Positions 17,976-26,763 of a stretch of 64,000 nt of DNA are shown in pieces (the first letter of the stretch is position 1; the number at the start of each line of letters is the position of its first letter). The notes beneath the pieces are model-generated. The model did no database searches, had not been told where the DNA came from, and worked only from the letters and a program-made list of their open reading frames with translations. This DNA is from Mycobacterium gallinarum (GTDB lineage Bacteria > Actinomycetota > Actinomycetes > Mycobacteriales > Mycobacteriaceae), in contig NZ_AP022601.1 in the NCBI RefSeq assembly GCF_010726765.1, positions 248,001-312,000 on the forward strand, written 5' to 3'. A program made the position numbers and the translations under genes.

Positions 17976-19507
17976 GCATTGCCGATGAAACTGTCGACGT
18001 TCTGGTGGCCGGCAGCGCCGGTGCTCTTGCGGGTGCGTATACCGCTGCCCGTGAGGGACTTTCGGTAGCCATCGTCGAGGCCACCGATCAGTTCGGAGGT
18101 ACGTTCGCCTACTCCGGTGGCGGCGGGATGTGGTATCCGTGCAATCCGGTATTGGTCCGGGCGGGAAGCGACGACACCATCGACGAAGCCCTGCGCTACT
18201 ACCGCACCGTTGTTGGCGACCGGACGCCGGCCGAACTTCAGGAGACGTATGTACGCGGCGGCGCGGCACTGATCGAATACCTCGAGCAGGACGACCATTT
18301 CGCGTTCAAGATCCTGCCGTGGCCGGACTACTACAGCTCGGTCCCCGGGGCGCGCAACGACGGCATGCGGCACACCGTCTGCAAGGGGGTCCCCGACGAT
18401 CGCCTCGGACGTTTCCAGGGGCAGGTCCGCGGACCGTTGGACCACGAACGCCTTGGCGGCCCGCTGCCCGACTTTCTCACGGGTGGGCGCGCGGTAATCG
18501 GTCGTTTTCTTTGGGCCATGGCCGACAACCCGGAGGTGGCCGCGTATCTGAATACTAGCCTCGTCGAGTTGGTCGTCGAGGACGGCCGCGTCGTAGGCGG
18601 GGTCGTGGAATGCGAGGGCGAGCGGCGGACGATCAGGGCGCGACGCGGCGTTCTCTTGGCGGCCGGCGGATTCGAGCAGAACGCCGCGATGCGAGCTCAA
18701 TACGGTGTTCCCGGAGCGGCATCGGGCACGATGGGCGCGCCAGGCAACACCGGTCTGGCGCACAAGGCCGCGATCGCGGCCGGCGCGAGCACCGATTTGA
18801 TGGATCAGGCCTGGTGGTCGCCCGGGCTCATCCATCCCGACGGCCGCGCGGCATTCGCGCTCTGCTTCACCGGCGGCATCTTCGTCGACAAGGCGGGCCG
18901 CCGGTTCGTGAACGAATCTGCCGCCTACGACCGGCTGGGCCGTGAGATCTTGGCCGCGATGCGCGACGGCACCGTCGACACGCCGTACTGGATGGTCTAT
19001 GACAGCCGCGCAGGTGAACAGCCGCCGGTGATGGCGACCAACGTTTCCTTCTCGCCGACGAGTGAGTACGAGGCGGCCGGGCTGTGGGTGCAGGCCGACA
19101 CCCTGGAGGAGCTGGCCGACAAGATCGGTGTGCCGGAAGGAAATCTCGTCGAAACCGTGCGTCGTTTCAACGAACTCGCGCAGCGTGGTGACGACGAGGA
19201 CTTCGGCCGCGGCCGGGAATCGTTCGACCGCGCATTCACCGGCGGGGCGTCGCCGCTGGTGCCGATCGACACGCCGCCGTTCCGGGCTGCGGCATTCGGC
19301 ACGTCTGACCTCGGCACCAAGGGCGGGCTGCGCACCGACGTCGATGCGCGCGTGCTGGACGCCGAAGACCGGCCCATTCCTGGGCTTTATGCGGCGGGGA
19401 ACACGATGGCCGCGGTGTCCGGTGAGACCTACCCGGGCGGCGGCAACCCCATCGGGGCGTCGCTGTTGTTCAGTCACCGTGCGGCATTGCACATGGCGCG
19501 GTCATGA
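17972..19507 (+). CDS. KstD-like FAD-dependent dehydrogenase
   Basis: A 511-aa flavoprotein of the fumarate reductase/3-ketosteroid delta1-dehydrogenase superfamily. The FAD Rossmann segment is VDVLVAGSAGALAGAYTAAREG, a variant of GxGxxG. FAYSGGGGMWYPCN matches the KstD substrate-loop region, and the C-terminus (GLYAAGNTMAAVSGETYPGGGNPIGASLLF) is typical of KstD. Ring delta1-desaturation of a 3-keto steroid or similar cyclic ketone is likely. GTG 17972 is within the SDR stop overlap; the longer open frame upstream is a shadow of the SDR gene. Confidence 0.8.
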   Translation: MSIADETVDVLVAGSAGALAGAYTAAREGLSVAIVEATDQFGGTFAYSGGGGMWYPCNPVLVRAGSDDTIDEALRYYRTVVGDRTPAELQETYVRGGAALIEYLEQDDHFAFKILPWPDYYSSVPGARNDGMRHTVCKGVPDDRLGRFQGQVRGPLDHERLGGPLPDFLTGGRAVIGRFLWAMADNPEVAAYLNTSLVELVVEDGRVVGGVVECEGERRTIRARRGVLLAAGGFEQNAAMRAQYGVPGAASGTMGAPGNTGLAHKAAIAAGASTDLMDQAWWSPGLIHPDGRAAFALCFTGGIFVDKAGRRFVNESAAYDRLGREILAAMRDGTVDTPYWMVYDSRAGEQPPVMATNVSFSPTSEYEAAGLWVQADTLEELADKIGVPEGNLVETVRRFNELAQRGDDEDFGRGRESFDRAFTGGASPLVPIDTPPFRAAAFGTSDLGTKGGLRTDVDARVLDAEDRPIPGLYAAGNTMAAVSGETYPGGGNPIGASLLFSHRAALHMARS

Positions 19508-19537
19508 TGACCGGGGCGGATAAGCTGGTGCACCTCA

Positions 19538-20167
19538 ATGAGACGAAAACCCAACGTTGAACAACGACGCCGCGACCTGTGTGATGCGGCGATCCACCTG
19601 CTGGCCGCCGAAGGCGCCCGGGGAGTGACCCATCTTCGTGTCGACCGGCAGGCGGGCTTCCCAGACGGCACGACGTCGTTCTATTACCAGACCAGGGCTG
19701 CACTCCTGCGCGGGGCGATCGCCCGGGTGATCGAGCTGGACATCGCGGATTTCACCGCGGCGATGGATGCGACCGGACACGGCGAGGTCGATTCGCTGCT
19801 GGCGACGCTGGCCGAGCAGGCCATGCGCACCGGCGTCGAGCCCGAGCGGTCCCGGGCGCGCGCGCGATTCGAGCTGATGATGATCGCATCGCGAGACCCC
19901 GAGCTCGGTGACGTGTTCACCGGGCTCATGGGTCAATTCGAGTCGATCAGCGAAGCTGCGGTGGCGCAGGTTCAGCCGGTCGGTAAGCCGCGCGACGACG
20001 AACTGATCAAGGAGCAGGCATTCGCCGTCGTCACCTTCCTCGGCGGGTTCCTGTTCCGGCTCGCGTATGGGCTTGCCGAGCTCGACAGCGCGAAAAGCCT
20101 TGAGCGTTATCTTCATTCAGTGATCGCCGGCGTGGAGGCCGATCATGTCGAAGCGAAGAAGAAGTAG
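19538..20167 (+). CDS. TetR-family regulator
   Basis: A 209-aa protein with a TetR-type N-terminal HTH (RRRDLCDAAIHLLAAEGARGVTHLRVDRQAGFPDGTTSFYYQTRAALL) and a helical ligand domain. The HTH is slightly divergent: DGTTSFYY replaces the usual KGTLYHHF. It lies 30 bp after the KstD-like gene on the same strand, so it is probably cotranscribed and regulates that operon. It converges on an ADH gene. Confidence 0.85.
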   Translation: MRRKPNVEQRRRDLCDAAIHLLAAEGARGVTHLRVDRQAGFPDGTTSFYYQTRAALLRGAIARVIELDIADFTAAMDATGHGEVDSLLATLAEQAMRTGVEPERSRARARFELMMIASRDPELGDVFTGLMGQFESISEAAVAQVQPVGKPRDDELIKEQAFAVVTFLGGFLFRLAYGLAELDSAKSLERYLHSVIAGVEADHVEAKKK

Positions 20168-20173
20168 ACGGCG

Positions 20174-21157
20174 TTACCCGTGCGGGATCACCGACACCCG
20201 GCCCTGCACCCGCGACTCACGAACAGCATCGAACGCTTCGCCGATCTGCGCGAGCTCGAAGGAGGGTCCGACGGTGCTGCCCGGATCCACGCTGCCGTCG
20301 CCGAACGCCGCGATGACTTCCCGGAACTCGTCGACCGAGTAGGCCACCGCGTAGCGGACTGTGAGCTCCTTCAGCAGCGCGGTGATGGGCTCGATGGGGG
20401 TGGCTTCCGCGCATGCACCCGAGATGATCACGCGTCCCTGTGGACGGAGGACCGGCTGGCAGACCTGCAGTAGCTCTGCTCGTCCCACGCACTCGACGAC
20501 CGCGTCATAGGCCCCGAGCTCCGCTTCCGACACCGACGCCAGCACGTCCGTGGCACCGACGGCGGCGGCGTAGTCCCGCCGTTGAGGGTCCGGGTCGGCG
20601 ACGGTGACGCGTGCGCTGCCGCGGTGCAGGGCCCAGATCAGGGTGGTGAGGCCGACGCCGCCCGCACCGACGATGAGTACGTCGTCGCCGGTCGTGATCT
20701 CGGCGCGATTCACTCCGTGCAGACCGACCGCAAACGGCTCCACCAGTGCGGAGTAGCGGTCTGGCAAGTCGGCGGGAACCGCGAACGAATGTCGCGCGGG
20801 AACGGCGACGAACTCGGCAAACCCGCCCGCAGGTCCCATGCCGATAAAGCTCGCCGCAGCGCAGTGCGACGCGGTCCCGGCCTGGCAGTACCGGCACGCG
20901 CCACACGAGACCACGGGCAGCACAGCAATATTGGTGCCTTCACGCCAGTCTTCGACCTGCGATCCGACGGCTACGACTTCGCCTCCCAGTTCGTGGCCCA
21001 TCACCATGCCTGCCGGTGCGTAGGGCTGTGCCTTGATATCGGATCCGCAGACGCCGCAGGCATTGACCCGGATGACCAATTGGCCGGGTTCGGGAGTGGG
21101 ATCGGGGAGTTCGGTGACCTCGAACCCGTGGTCGTCTGTGGTGACGGCGGCTTTCAT
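20174..21157 (-). CDS. Zinc-dependent medium-chain alcohol dehydrogenase
   Basis: A 327-aa MDR protein. The catalytic Zn site is GVCGSD plus GHELGGEV, the structural Zn site has four Cys (CGACRYCQAGTASHC), and the NAD(P) motif is IVGAGGVGLTTLI. The substrate is not readable. The stop of the sulfotransferase gene overlaps its start, so the two are a minus-strand pair. It may process the same alcohol that the neighbouring sulfotransferase or MBL enzyme handles. Confidence 0.88.
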   Translation of the reverse strand: MKAAVTTDDHGFEVTELPDPTPEPGQLVIRVNACGVCGSDIKAQPYAPAGMVMGHELGGEVVAVGSQVEDWREGTNIAVLPVVSCGACRYCQAGTASHCAAASFIGMGPAGGFAEFVAVPARHSFAVPADLPDRYSALVEPFAVGLHGVNRAEITTGDDVLIVGAGGVGLTTLIWALHRGSARVTVADPDPQRRDYAAAVGATDVLASVSEAELGAYDAVVECVGRAELLQVCQPVLRPQGRVIISGACAEATPIEPITALLKELTVRYAVAYSVDEFREVIAAFGDGSVDPGSTVGPSFELAQIGEAFDAVRESRVQGRVSVIPHG

Positions 21158-22314
21158 CGTGCGTCCCCCTCCAACTCGATGTCGAACGCGTTCAGGTACT
21201 CGGCGAAGATCGGCTCCAGATCCGCGCGGGTCACTCCCGACCCGTCCAGGGAATACGGTGCGACACCGAAGCGGTCCTGCGGATGCTCGGCCAGCCAGTC
21301 GAGCATCGCATCCTCGGTCGACGTGGTCAGGTCGTCACCCGCCCAGTCGTACAGCGACCGCATCACCGCCACCGGATCGCGCATCAGATCGGCGTAGTGG
21401 AGATCAAAGAACTGTGCGTCGCCGATCCTTCGTCTCGTCGTCAGGGGACGGTCGACGTGTTCCTTCAACTGGTGCAACACATTCGGCACGATCGTGTCGA
21501 CGTCGACGTCGGCTCCCAGTACCGCGCGCGACAGATAGTTCAGCCGCAGGAACGATGCCGCCGACTTGTACGGGTCGCGGTGGGCCCACACGATCCGCAC
21601 GTCCGGGTAGGTCGCGAGCAGGGTCTCGATGTGCACCGCATGCGACGGCATCTTCAGCGACCATGTTCCCGGTGCGCGCGACTGCAGCATCTGCAGGACC
21701 GTCCGCTCGTATTGGTACGCGCTGGACATGTCGGCGCTCAGCAGCCACTCGGCGTACTCGGGAGTGGGCATGAACGCCTCCCACAGATAGGCCTTGAAAT
21801 CCTGGTTCTGCACGAACAGGCACTCTGTCGGACCGTCGGCCTCATCCCAGTGCACCATCGGAATGTCGGCCGCCTTCAGTCCCTCGGCGAGGACGTCGAG
21901 TTCGGCCTTCTTCTTCAGACACCGAGGATCCGTCCGCAGTGTGTCGGGTGCGGACGGCGGAACCGAATCCGCGGCCTCCCACGTAAGCAGCGACCGTCGC
22001 GCCGGGTCTTGATCGAGCAGATAACTGGCCAGCGAGGTACCGGTGCGGGGGAGACCAAGCACCACGACAGGCCGCTCGATGCGCTGCTCACCGATCTCGG
22101 GGTGGTTTTTGACGTAGTCGACGACGCGCAACCGATTCCACAAGGCGTCGACGAACTGGCCGTACACGAAGTCACGCCCACCGGGATTGACCCCGGGCGC
22201 GGACTCGCAGGTGCCGACCAGCAGGCTCAGGCCTTCACGCCACGAGTCGCCGCCGAAGTCGTCGAGGCCGGCGCGTTCGGCGGCGCGGGTGACGAGTTCG
22301 TCCACGGTTGCCAT
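21154..22314 (-). CDS. Sulfotransferase-family protein (second copy)
   Basis: A 386-aa protein with the P-loop VVVLGLPRTGTSLASYLL and the later segments WSLKMPSHAVHIETLLATYPD and WAHRDPYKSAAS. ATG 22314 (MATVDELV) is chosen, because a longer frame would run over the divergent promoter. It resembles the 12081-13343 protein in layout and again neighbours an MBL gene, here divergent. The acceptor is unknown. Confidence 0.8.
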   Translation of the reverse strand: MATVDELVTRAAERAGLDDFGGDSWREGLSLLVGTCESAPGVNPGGRDFVYGQFVDALWNRLRVVDYVKNHPEIGEQRIERPVVVLGLPRTGTSLASYLLDQDPARRSLLTWEAADSVPPSAPDTLRTDPRCLKKKAELDVLAEGLKAADIPMVHWDEADGPTECLFVQNQDFKAYLWEAFMPTPEYAEWLLSADMSSAYQYERTVLQMLQSRAPGTWSLKMPSHAVHIETLLATYPDVRIVWAHRDPYKSAASFLRLNYLSRAVLGADVDVDTIVPNVLHQLKEHVDRPLTTRRRIGDAQFFDLHYADLMRDPVAVMRSLYDWAGDDLTTSTEDAMLDWLAEHPQDRFGVAPYSLDGSGVTRADLEPIFAEYLNAFDIELEGDAR

Positions 22315-22340
22315 GCCGTCAGAGACTATACGGTCATAGA

Positions 22341-22360
22341 GAACAAATGTTAGGTTGTTC
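22341..22360. promoter_or_regulatory. Palindrome in the sulfotransferase/MBL divergent promoter
   Basis: GAACAA and TTGTTC form perfect 6-bp arms around 8 bp (22341-22360), midway in the 72-bp gap between divergent starts 22314 and 22387. A single site could control both genes. A TetR such as the one at 19538 is a candidate. Confidence 0.5.
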
Positions 22361-22386
22361 GGAATCCACACTCGAAGGGTGCGCAC

Positions 22387-23619
22387 ATGACGCCGTCGTT
22401 GGACGAGTTGGTCAAACAAGGTGAGGGTGATCAGAGTGCCGTCGACATCGGGGACGGCATCTTCATGTCGAGAAACATCGCCAACAGCTATCTGGTGACG
22501 ACGTCCGGCGGCAATCTACTGATCAACACCGGCACCGACTTCGAGGCGCCTGCGATCAAGGCCCGCTTTTCGGAGGTGGCCAGCGACCCGCCACAACTGA
22601 TCACCTTCACGCAGGGCCACCCCGACCACGTCGGCGGTTGGAGCCAGTTCGCGCAGGACGGTGCGCGGACGATCGCCCAGGCCAACCATCGCGACGTGCG
22701 CGAGTACTGGCGAAATCTGCACCCGTTCTACGTCGGGCGGATCATGAAGCTCTGGGGCGCCTTCATGGACGTCGAAAGCGCTGCCGCCAACCTTCCGCCC
22801 GAACCTGTCCTCACCGAGTCGTTCATCGACAGTCACGCTCTCGTGCTCGGCGGTCGCCGAATCGGGCTCTACTCCACCCCAGGCGGGGAGACCACCGACG
22901 CCCTCGTGGTGTGGCTTCCTGAGGAACGCACGGTGTTCATCGGCAACCTGATGGGTCCGTTCTTCGGTCACGTGCCGAATCTCTATACGTTGCGCGGGGA
23001 CAAGCTCCGCAGTGCGATGGCGTTTCTGCATTCCGTCGACAGGGTCATCGATCTCGAACCGCAGACACTGATCAACGGCCACGAGGTGTTCCGCGGAGGG
23101 GACGAGATCCGCGCCACGATGACGAAGGTTCGCGACGCCACCGCGTACCTTCGCGACCGCACGATCGACGGGATGAACTCCGGCGCGGATCTGTGGACGT
23201 TGATGCGTGATGTGACGCTCCCGACCGAGTTGGCGCTGCCGCAGGTGCACGGCAAGGTCGCCTGGATCGTGCGCGCGATCTGGGAGGAACATGTCGGCTG
23301 GTTTCGCTACGAATCGACGACCGAGCTGTACGACGTCCCCGCCTCGTCCGTCTGGTCGGATGTCGTCGACCTGGTCGGAGGAACCGCCGCGTTGACCGAG
23401 CGGGCCGACGCCCACGCCAAGGCCGGGCGTCCCCTCGAGGCGCTACACCTGACCGACATCGTGCTTGCGCATGCGCCGACGGACCCAGATGCCCTCGGTG
23501 TCAAACGCGATGCGCTCGAACAGGTTCTGGCGGCGAGCGGCCGCGAGAACCACAGCGAAGTGCAATGGCTTGAGCAGGAGATCAACACCGCTACCCTCAA
23601 GGAGACCGATGAAGGCTGA
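22387..23619 (+). CDS. Alkylsulfatase-like MBL-fold hydrolase (second copy)
   Basis: A 410-aa paralogue of the 10833-12080 protein with the same order of segments: LLINTGTDF, TQGHPDHVGG, TPGGETTDALVVWLPEERTVFIGN, INGHEVFRGG, RTIDGMNSGADLWTLMRDVTLP and STTELYDVP. The first metal-binding His is again Gln (Gln76; His78, Asp80 and His81 are kept). Conservation of the change in both copies implies it is functional. The AAGGAG site near its end drives the overlapping VOC gene. Confidence 0.8.
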   Translation: MTPSLDELVKQGEGDQSAVDIGDGIFMSRNIANSYLVTTSGGNLLINTGTDFEAPAIKARFSEVASDPPQLITFTQGHPDHVGGWSQFAQDGARTIAQANHRDVREYWRNLHPFYVGRIMKLWGAFMDVESAAANLPPEPVLTESFIDSHALVLGGRRIGLYSTPGGETTDALVVWLPEERTVFIGNLMGPFFGHVPNLYTLRGDKLRSAMAFLHSVDRVIDLEPQTLINGHEVFRGGDEIRATMTKVRDATAYLRDRTIDGMNSGADLWTLMRDVTLPTELALPQVHGKVAWIVRAIWEEHVGWFRYESTTELYDVPASSVWSDVVDLVGGTAALTERADAHAKAGRPLEALHLTDIVLAHAPTDPDALGVKRDALEQVLAASGRENHSEVQWLEQEINTATLKETDEG

Positions 23620-24073
23620 AAACCTCTATCACACCGGAATCGTCGTCGACGATCTCGACGCGACGATGGAGTGGCTCACCCAGATCGCCGGCTACACCTG
23701 GACCGATGTCGTCACCGTCGACCAGGACGCGGTAACCCCGGCCGGCGAGGTCACCATCCCGATGAAAATGGTCTACTCGGGTGCCGAGCCTCGGCTCGAA
23801 CTCCTGCAGACCGTGCCTGACACCGTGTGGACGCCGTCGGACTCCGGTGTGCATCACATCGGGTACTGGTCAGACGACGTCGAATCCGATTTGGCGGCAC
23901 TGGAATCCAGCGGTATGACATTCGAGGTGAAGTCCTACAACCCGGATGGATCGGGCACGCTGCTGTGGGCATACGTGAAGGGGGCCTCCGGGCCGCGGAT
24001 AGAACTGGTCAGTCGCAGTATGGAACCGTTCATCGCCTACTGGTGGGCCAGCGCGTCAGCCTCTGAGCCGTGA
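23609..24073 (+). CDS. VOC/glyoxalase-fold protein
   Basis: A 154-aa single-domain protein of the vicinal oxygen chelate fold: NLYHTGIVVDDLDATMEWLTQIAGYTWTD opens the first beta-alpha-beta module and SGVHHIGYWSDDVESDLAALESSGM the second. His8, His128-type and Glu positions could bind metal. ATG 23609 overlaps the MBL stop by 11 bp and is preceded by AAGGAG. Function is unknown; VOC proteins act as isomerases, dioxygenases or binding proteins. Confidence 0.8.
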   Translation: MKAENLYHTGIVVDDLDATMEWLTQIAGYTWTDVVTVDQDAVTPAGEVTIPMKMVYSGAEPRLELLQTVPDTVWTPSDSGVHHIGYWSDDVESDLAALESSGMTFEVKSYNPDGSGTLLWAYVKGASGPRIELVSRSMEPFIAYWWASASASEP

Positions 24074-24091
24074 CGCCGGACCGAACCCGCC

Positions 24092-25255
24092 TCACTCGAA
24101 GGCGATGACGCCGCGGATGTTCTTGCCGGCACGCAGATCCCGCATCGCCTCGTTGATGTCGTCGAGCTTGTACTTCTGGGTGACCAATTCGTCGAGTTTC
24201 AGGGTGCCCGCTTCGTACATCGACAGCAGCCTGGGCATCGCTTCGCGCGGATTCATCTCGCCATACAGCACGCCCTTCAGCGTCTTACAGGACGAGACCA
24301 TGTCGGGCAGGATGAGCGGGACCATCATGTCGGTGATCTTCGCCATGCCCGTCAGCACACAGGTTCCGCCCTTGCGCAGCATCATCATCGCGACCATCAC
24401 CATGTCCGGCGGCACCACGCCGGGGGTCAGCACCACCCGGTCCGCCATGACGCCCCACGTCATCTCCTTCACCAATTCCACTGCGGCCCCGGCGTCTGCC
24501 GCCGTATGGGTCGCGCCGAAAATCGGGGCGATCTCACGTTTGAACTCGTTCGGATCGACCGCGACGATGTGCTTCGCACCCGCGGCCTTGGCGCCCTGCA
24601 CCGCATTCATCCCGATGCCGCCGACACCGATGACCACGACGGTATCACCGACCTGCGTGCCTGCGGCCACCGATCCCGACCCGAAACCCGTTGTCACACC
24701 GCAGGATACGAGCGAAGCCGCCTCTAACGGAATCCAGTCGTTGATCCTCACCAAGGAGCGCTCGGAGGCGACGACGTACTCGGAGAACGTGCCGACCTGC
24801 ATCATCGCCATCAGGTCCTCGTCGCCGAGATGTCGCCGCCGGGTACCGTCGGTGGTCATGGCCTTGTCGTAGATGTCGGCGCCGACGTCGCACAGGTAGG
24901 TCTGTCCCGTCACACAGAATCGACAGCTGCCGCACGCGGGGAAGAACGAGATCGCCACGTGGTCACCGGGCTTGAGCGTCTTCACCCCCGGACCGACGTC
25001 GGCGACGACGCCGGATCCTTCGTGGCCACCGAGCATAGGGAACCATTCCGGCACGTTCACGCCGGCGGCCCGCATCATCTCTTCCATCTCGGCACTCGGC
25101 ACGCTGTCGCCGGTGTAGAAGTGCTCGTCGGAATGGCAGACGCCCGCGTAGGCCATCTTGACGAGTACCTCACCGGCCTTGGGCGGGTCGAGCTCCACCT
25201 CGGTCACTTCCCAGTCCACGCCGACTCCGCGCAGGACCGCTGCTTTGGATTTCAT
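24092..25255 (-). CDS. NDMA-dependent (mycofactocin-type) zinc alcohol dehydrogenase
   Basis: A 387-aa MDR protein. The catalytic Zn site is GVCHSDEHF with GGHEGSG, and the structural Zn site is CGSCRFCVTGQTYLC. The long acidic/Met insert EDLMAMMQVGTFSEY and the segment VVLTPGVVPPDMVMVAMMMLRKGG match the NDMA-dependent, mycofactocin-associated family. Such enzymes hold NAD tightly and pass electrons to mycofactocin; that is family knowledge. It is the last gene of the SDR-ALDH-ADH operon and likely oxidises a primary or cyclic alcohol. Confidence 0.88.
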   Translation of the reverse strand: MKSKAAVLRGVGVDWEVTEVELDPPKAGEVLVKMAYAGVCHSDEHFYTGDSVPSAEMEEMMRAAGVNVPEWFPMLGGHEGSGVVADVGPGVKTLKPGDHVAISFFPACGSCRFCVTGQTYLCDVGADIYDKAMTTDGTRRRHLGDEDLMAMMQVGTFSEYVVASERSLVRINDWIPLEAASLVSCGVTTGFGSGSVAAGTQVGDTVVVIGVGGIGMNAVQGAKAAGAKHIVAVDPNEFKREIAPIFGATHTAADAGAAVELVKEMTWGVMADRVVLTPGVVPPDMVMVAMMMLRKGGTCVLTGMAKITDMMVPLILPDMVSSCKTLKGVLYGEMNPREAMPRLLSMYEAGTLKLDELVTQKYKLDDINEAMRDLRAGKNIRGVIAFE

Positions 25256-25280
25256 GTGCGTGCTCCTTCTTCGGCGGCGG

Positions 25281-26750
25281 TCAGGAAGCCGGCCAGCCGA
25301 CAGTCTTGGTCTCGGTGAAGATTTCGAGGCCCTCGATGCCGCACTGTCTGCCGATGCCCGACTGCTTGTAGCCGCCGAACGGGGCGTCGGCGCCGTACCA
25401 GAGTCCGCCGTTGATCCCGAGCGTGCCGGTCCTGATCCGGCTCGCGACAGACTTGGCCCGTTCGAGATCGCTGGCGAAGACGACCCCGGACAACCCGTAG
25501 ATGGAATCGTTGGCGATGCGCACCGCTTCGTCGTCGCCGTCGAAACCGATGACCGACAGAACGGGCCCGAAGATCTCCTCCTGGGCGATGGTCATACGGT
25601 TGTCGACGTTCGCGAACACCGTCGGCTCGACGAAGAACCCCTTGCTCAGGTGTTTGGGGATGTTGCCGCCGGTGACCAAACGGGCTCCTTCGGCCTTTCC
25701 CCTCTCGATATAGCCCATCACGCGGTCCTGCTGGCGCTTGGACACTTGCGGGCCCTGGAGCACCGAGGGATCCGTCGGATCGCCGTACTTGTTCTTCTCC
25801 ATCGCGACCTTCACGATTTCGACGGCCTCGTCATACCGCGAGTTCGGCACGAGCAGCCGGGTCGGCATGGCACAACCTTGTCCCGCGTGCATCGAGATGA
25901 ACGCGCTGCCACCGATGGACGCACTGATGTCGCCCTCGTCGTCGAGCACCAGGTAGACCGACTTGCCGCCGAGTTCCAGGAACGTTGGCTTCACCGTGGC
26001 AGACGCTGCCTGCATGACGCGGCGTCCGGTCTCCGTCGATCCGGTGAACGCGACCATGTCGACGAGCGGTGAGGTCGAGAGCACCTCGCCGACAAGGTGA
26101 TCCGACGACGTCACGATGTTGATGACGCCGGGCGGAATGTCCGTCTGCTCGGCAATGATGCGGCCGATTCGCGTGGCGTTCCATGGGGTATCCGGCGCCG
26201 GTTTGAGCACCATCGTGTTGCCCATGGCCAGGATCGGCCCGATCTTGTTCAGGATGATCTCGAACGGAAAATTCCATGGTGCGATGACGCCGACCACACC
26301 GATGGGTTCTTTCCACACCTCACGTGCGGCGGGCATACCCATGCCGAAGGCGTCCTTGTCGGGTAGCGAACGCTTCCAAGGGAACTGACCGATCATCTCG
26401 GCCGGCCAGCCCAGCGCCTCCTTGAGCGGCACGTCGAGCTGCGGACCGAACGTGCTCAGCAGCGGACAGCCGACCTCGGCGATCAGTTCACCGCGAAGCT
26501 CCTCCTTCTCGGCCTCGAGGGCCGCCTGCAGCTGGCGAAGGCCGACCGCCCTGGCCTCTCCGTCGCGTGACCAGCCGGAGTTGTCGAAGGCGTGCCGCGC
26601 AGCAACCACCGCACGTTCCATGTCCGCGCGAGTGCCGTCCGCTGCACCGCCGAGCACTTCCTCGGTCGCCGGGTTGATGTTGTCGAACTGGCGACCGGTT
26701 TCGGATTCGACGAGCTTGCCGTCGATGAGCATGCGGGATTCGTGTGGCAC
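25281..26750 (-). CDS. Aldehyde dehydrogenase
   Basis: A 489-aa ALDH. The cofactor loop is GVIAPWNFPFEI, the catalytic Glu lies in LELGGKSVYLVL, and the catalytic Cys in AGQGCAMPTRL. The C-terminus carries NGGLWYGADAPFGGYKQSGIGRQCG. GTG 26750 is chosen over ATG 26792, because it has GAAAGG upstream and lies 14 bp after the SDR stop, whereas 26792 is inside the SDR gene. It should oxidise the aldehyde made by the downstream ADH to an acid. Confidence 0.9.
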   Translation of the reverse strand: MPHESRMLIDGKLVESETGRQFDNINPATEEVLGGAADGTRADMERAVVAARHAFDNSGWSRDGEARAVGLRQLQAALEAEKEELRGELIAEVGCPLLSTFGPQLDVPLKEALGWPAEMIGQFPWKRSLPDKDAFGMGMPAAREVWKEPIGVVGVIAPWNFPFEIILNKIGPILAMGNTMVLKPAPDTPWNATRIGRIIAEQTDIPPGVINIVTSSDHLVGEVLSTSPLVDMVAFTGSTETGRRVMQAASATVKPTFLELGGKSVYLVLDDEGDISASIGGSAFISMHAGQGCAMPTRLLVPNSRYDEAVEIVKVAMEKNKYGDPTDPSVLQGPQVSKRQQDRVMGYIERGKAEGARLVTGGNIPKHLSKGFFVEPTVFANVDNRMTIAQEEIFGPVLSVIGFDGDDEAVRIANDSIYGLSGVVFASDLERAKSVASRIRTGTLGINGGLWYGADAPFGGYKQSGIGRQCGIEGLEIFTETKTVGWPAS

Positions 26751-26763
26751 TGTCAGTTGCCTT

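Noticed and set aside
17858..19492. 544-aa open frame on the minus strand
   Set aside because: It lies wholly antisense to the KstD-like gene, has no ribosome site or recognisable domain, and is Arg/Gly-rich as expected of a shadow frame.
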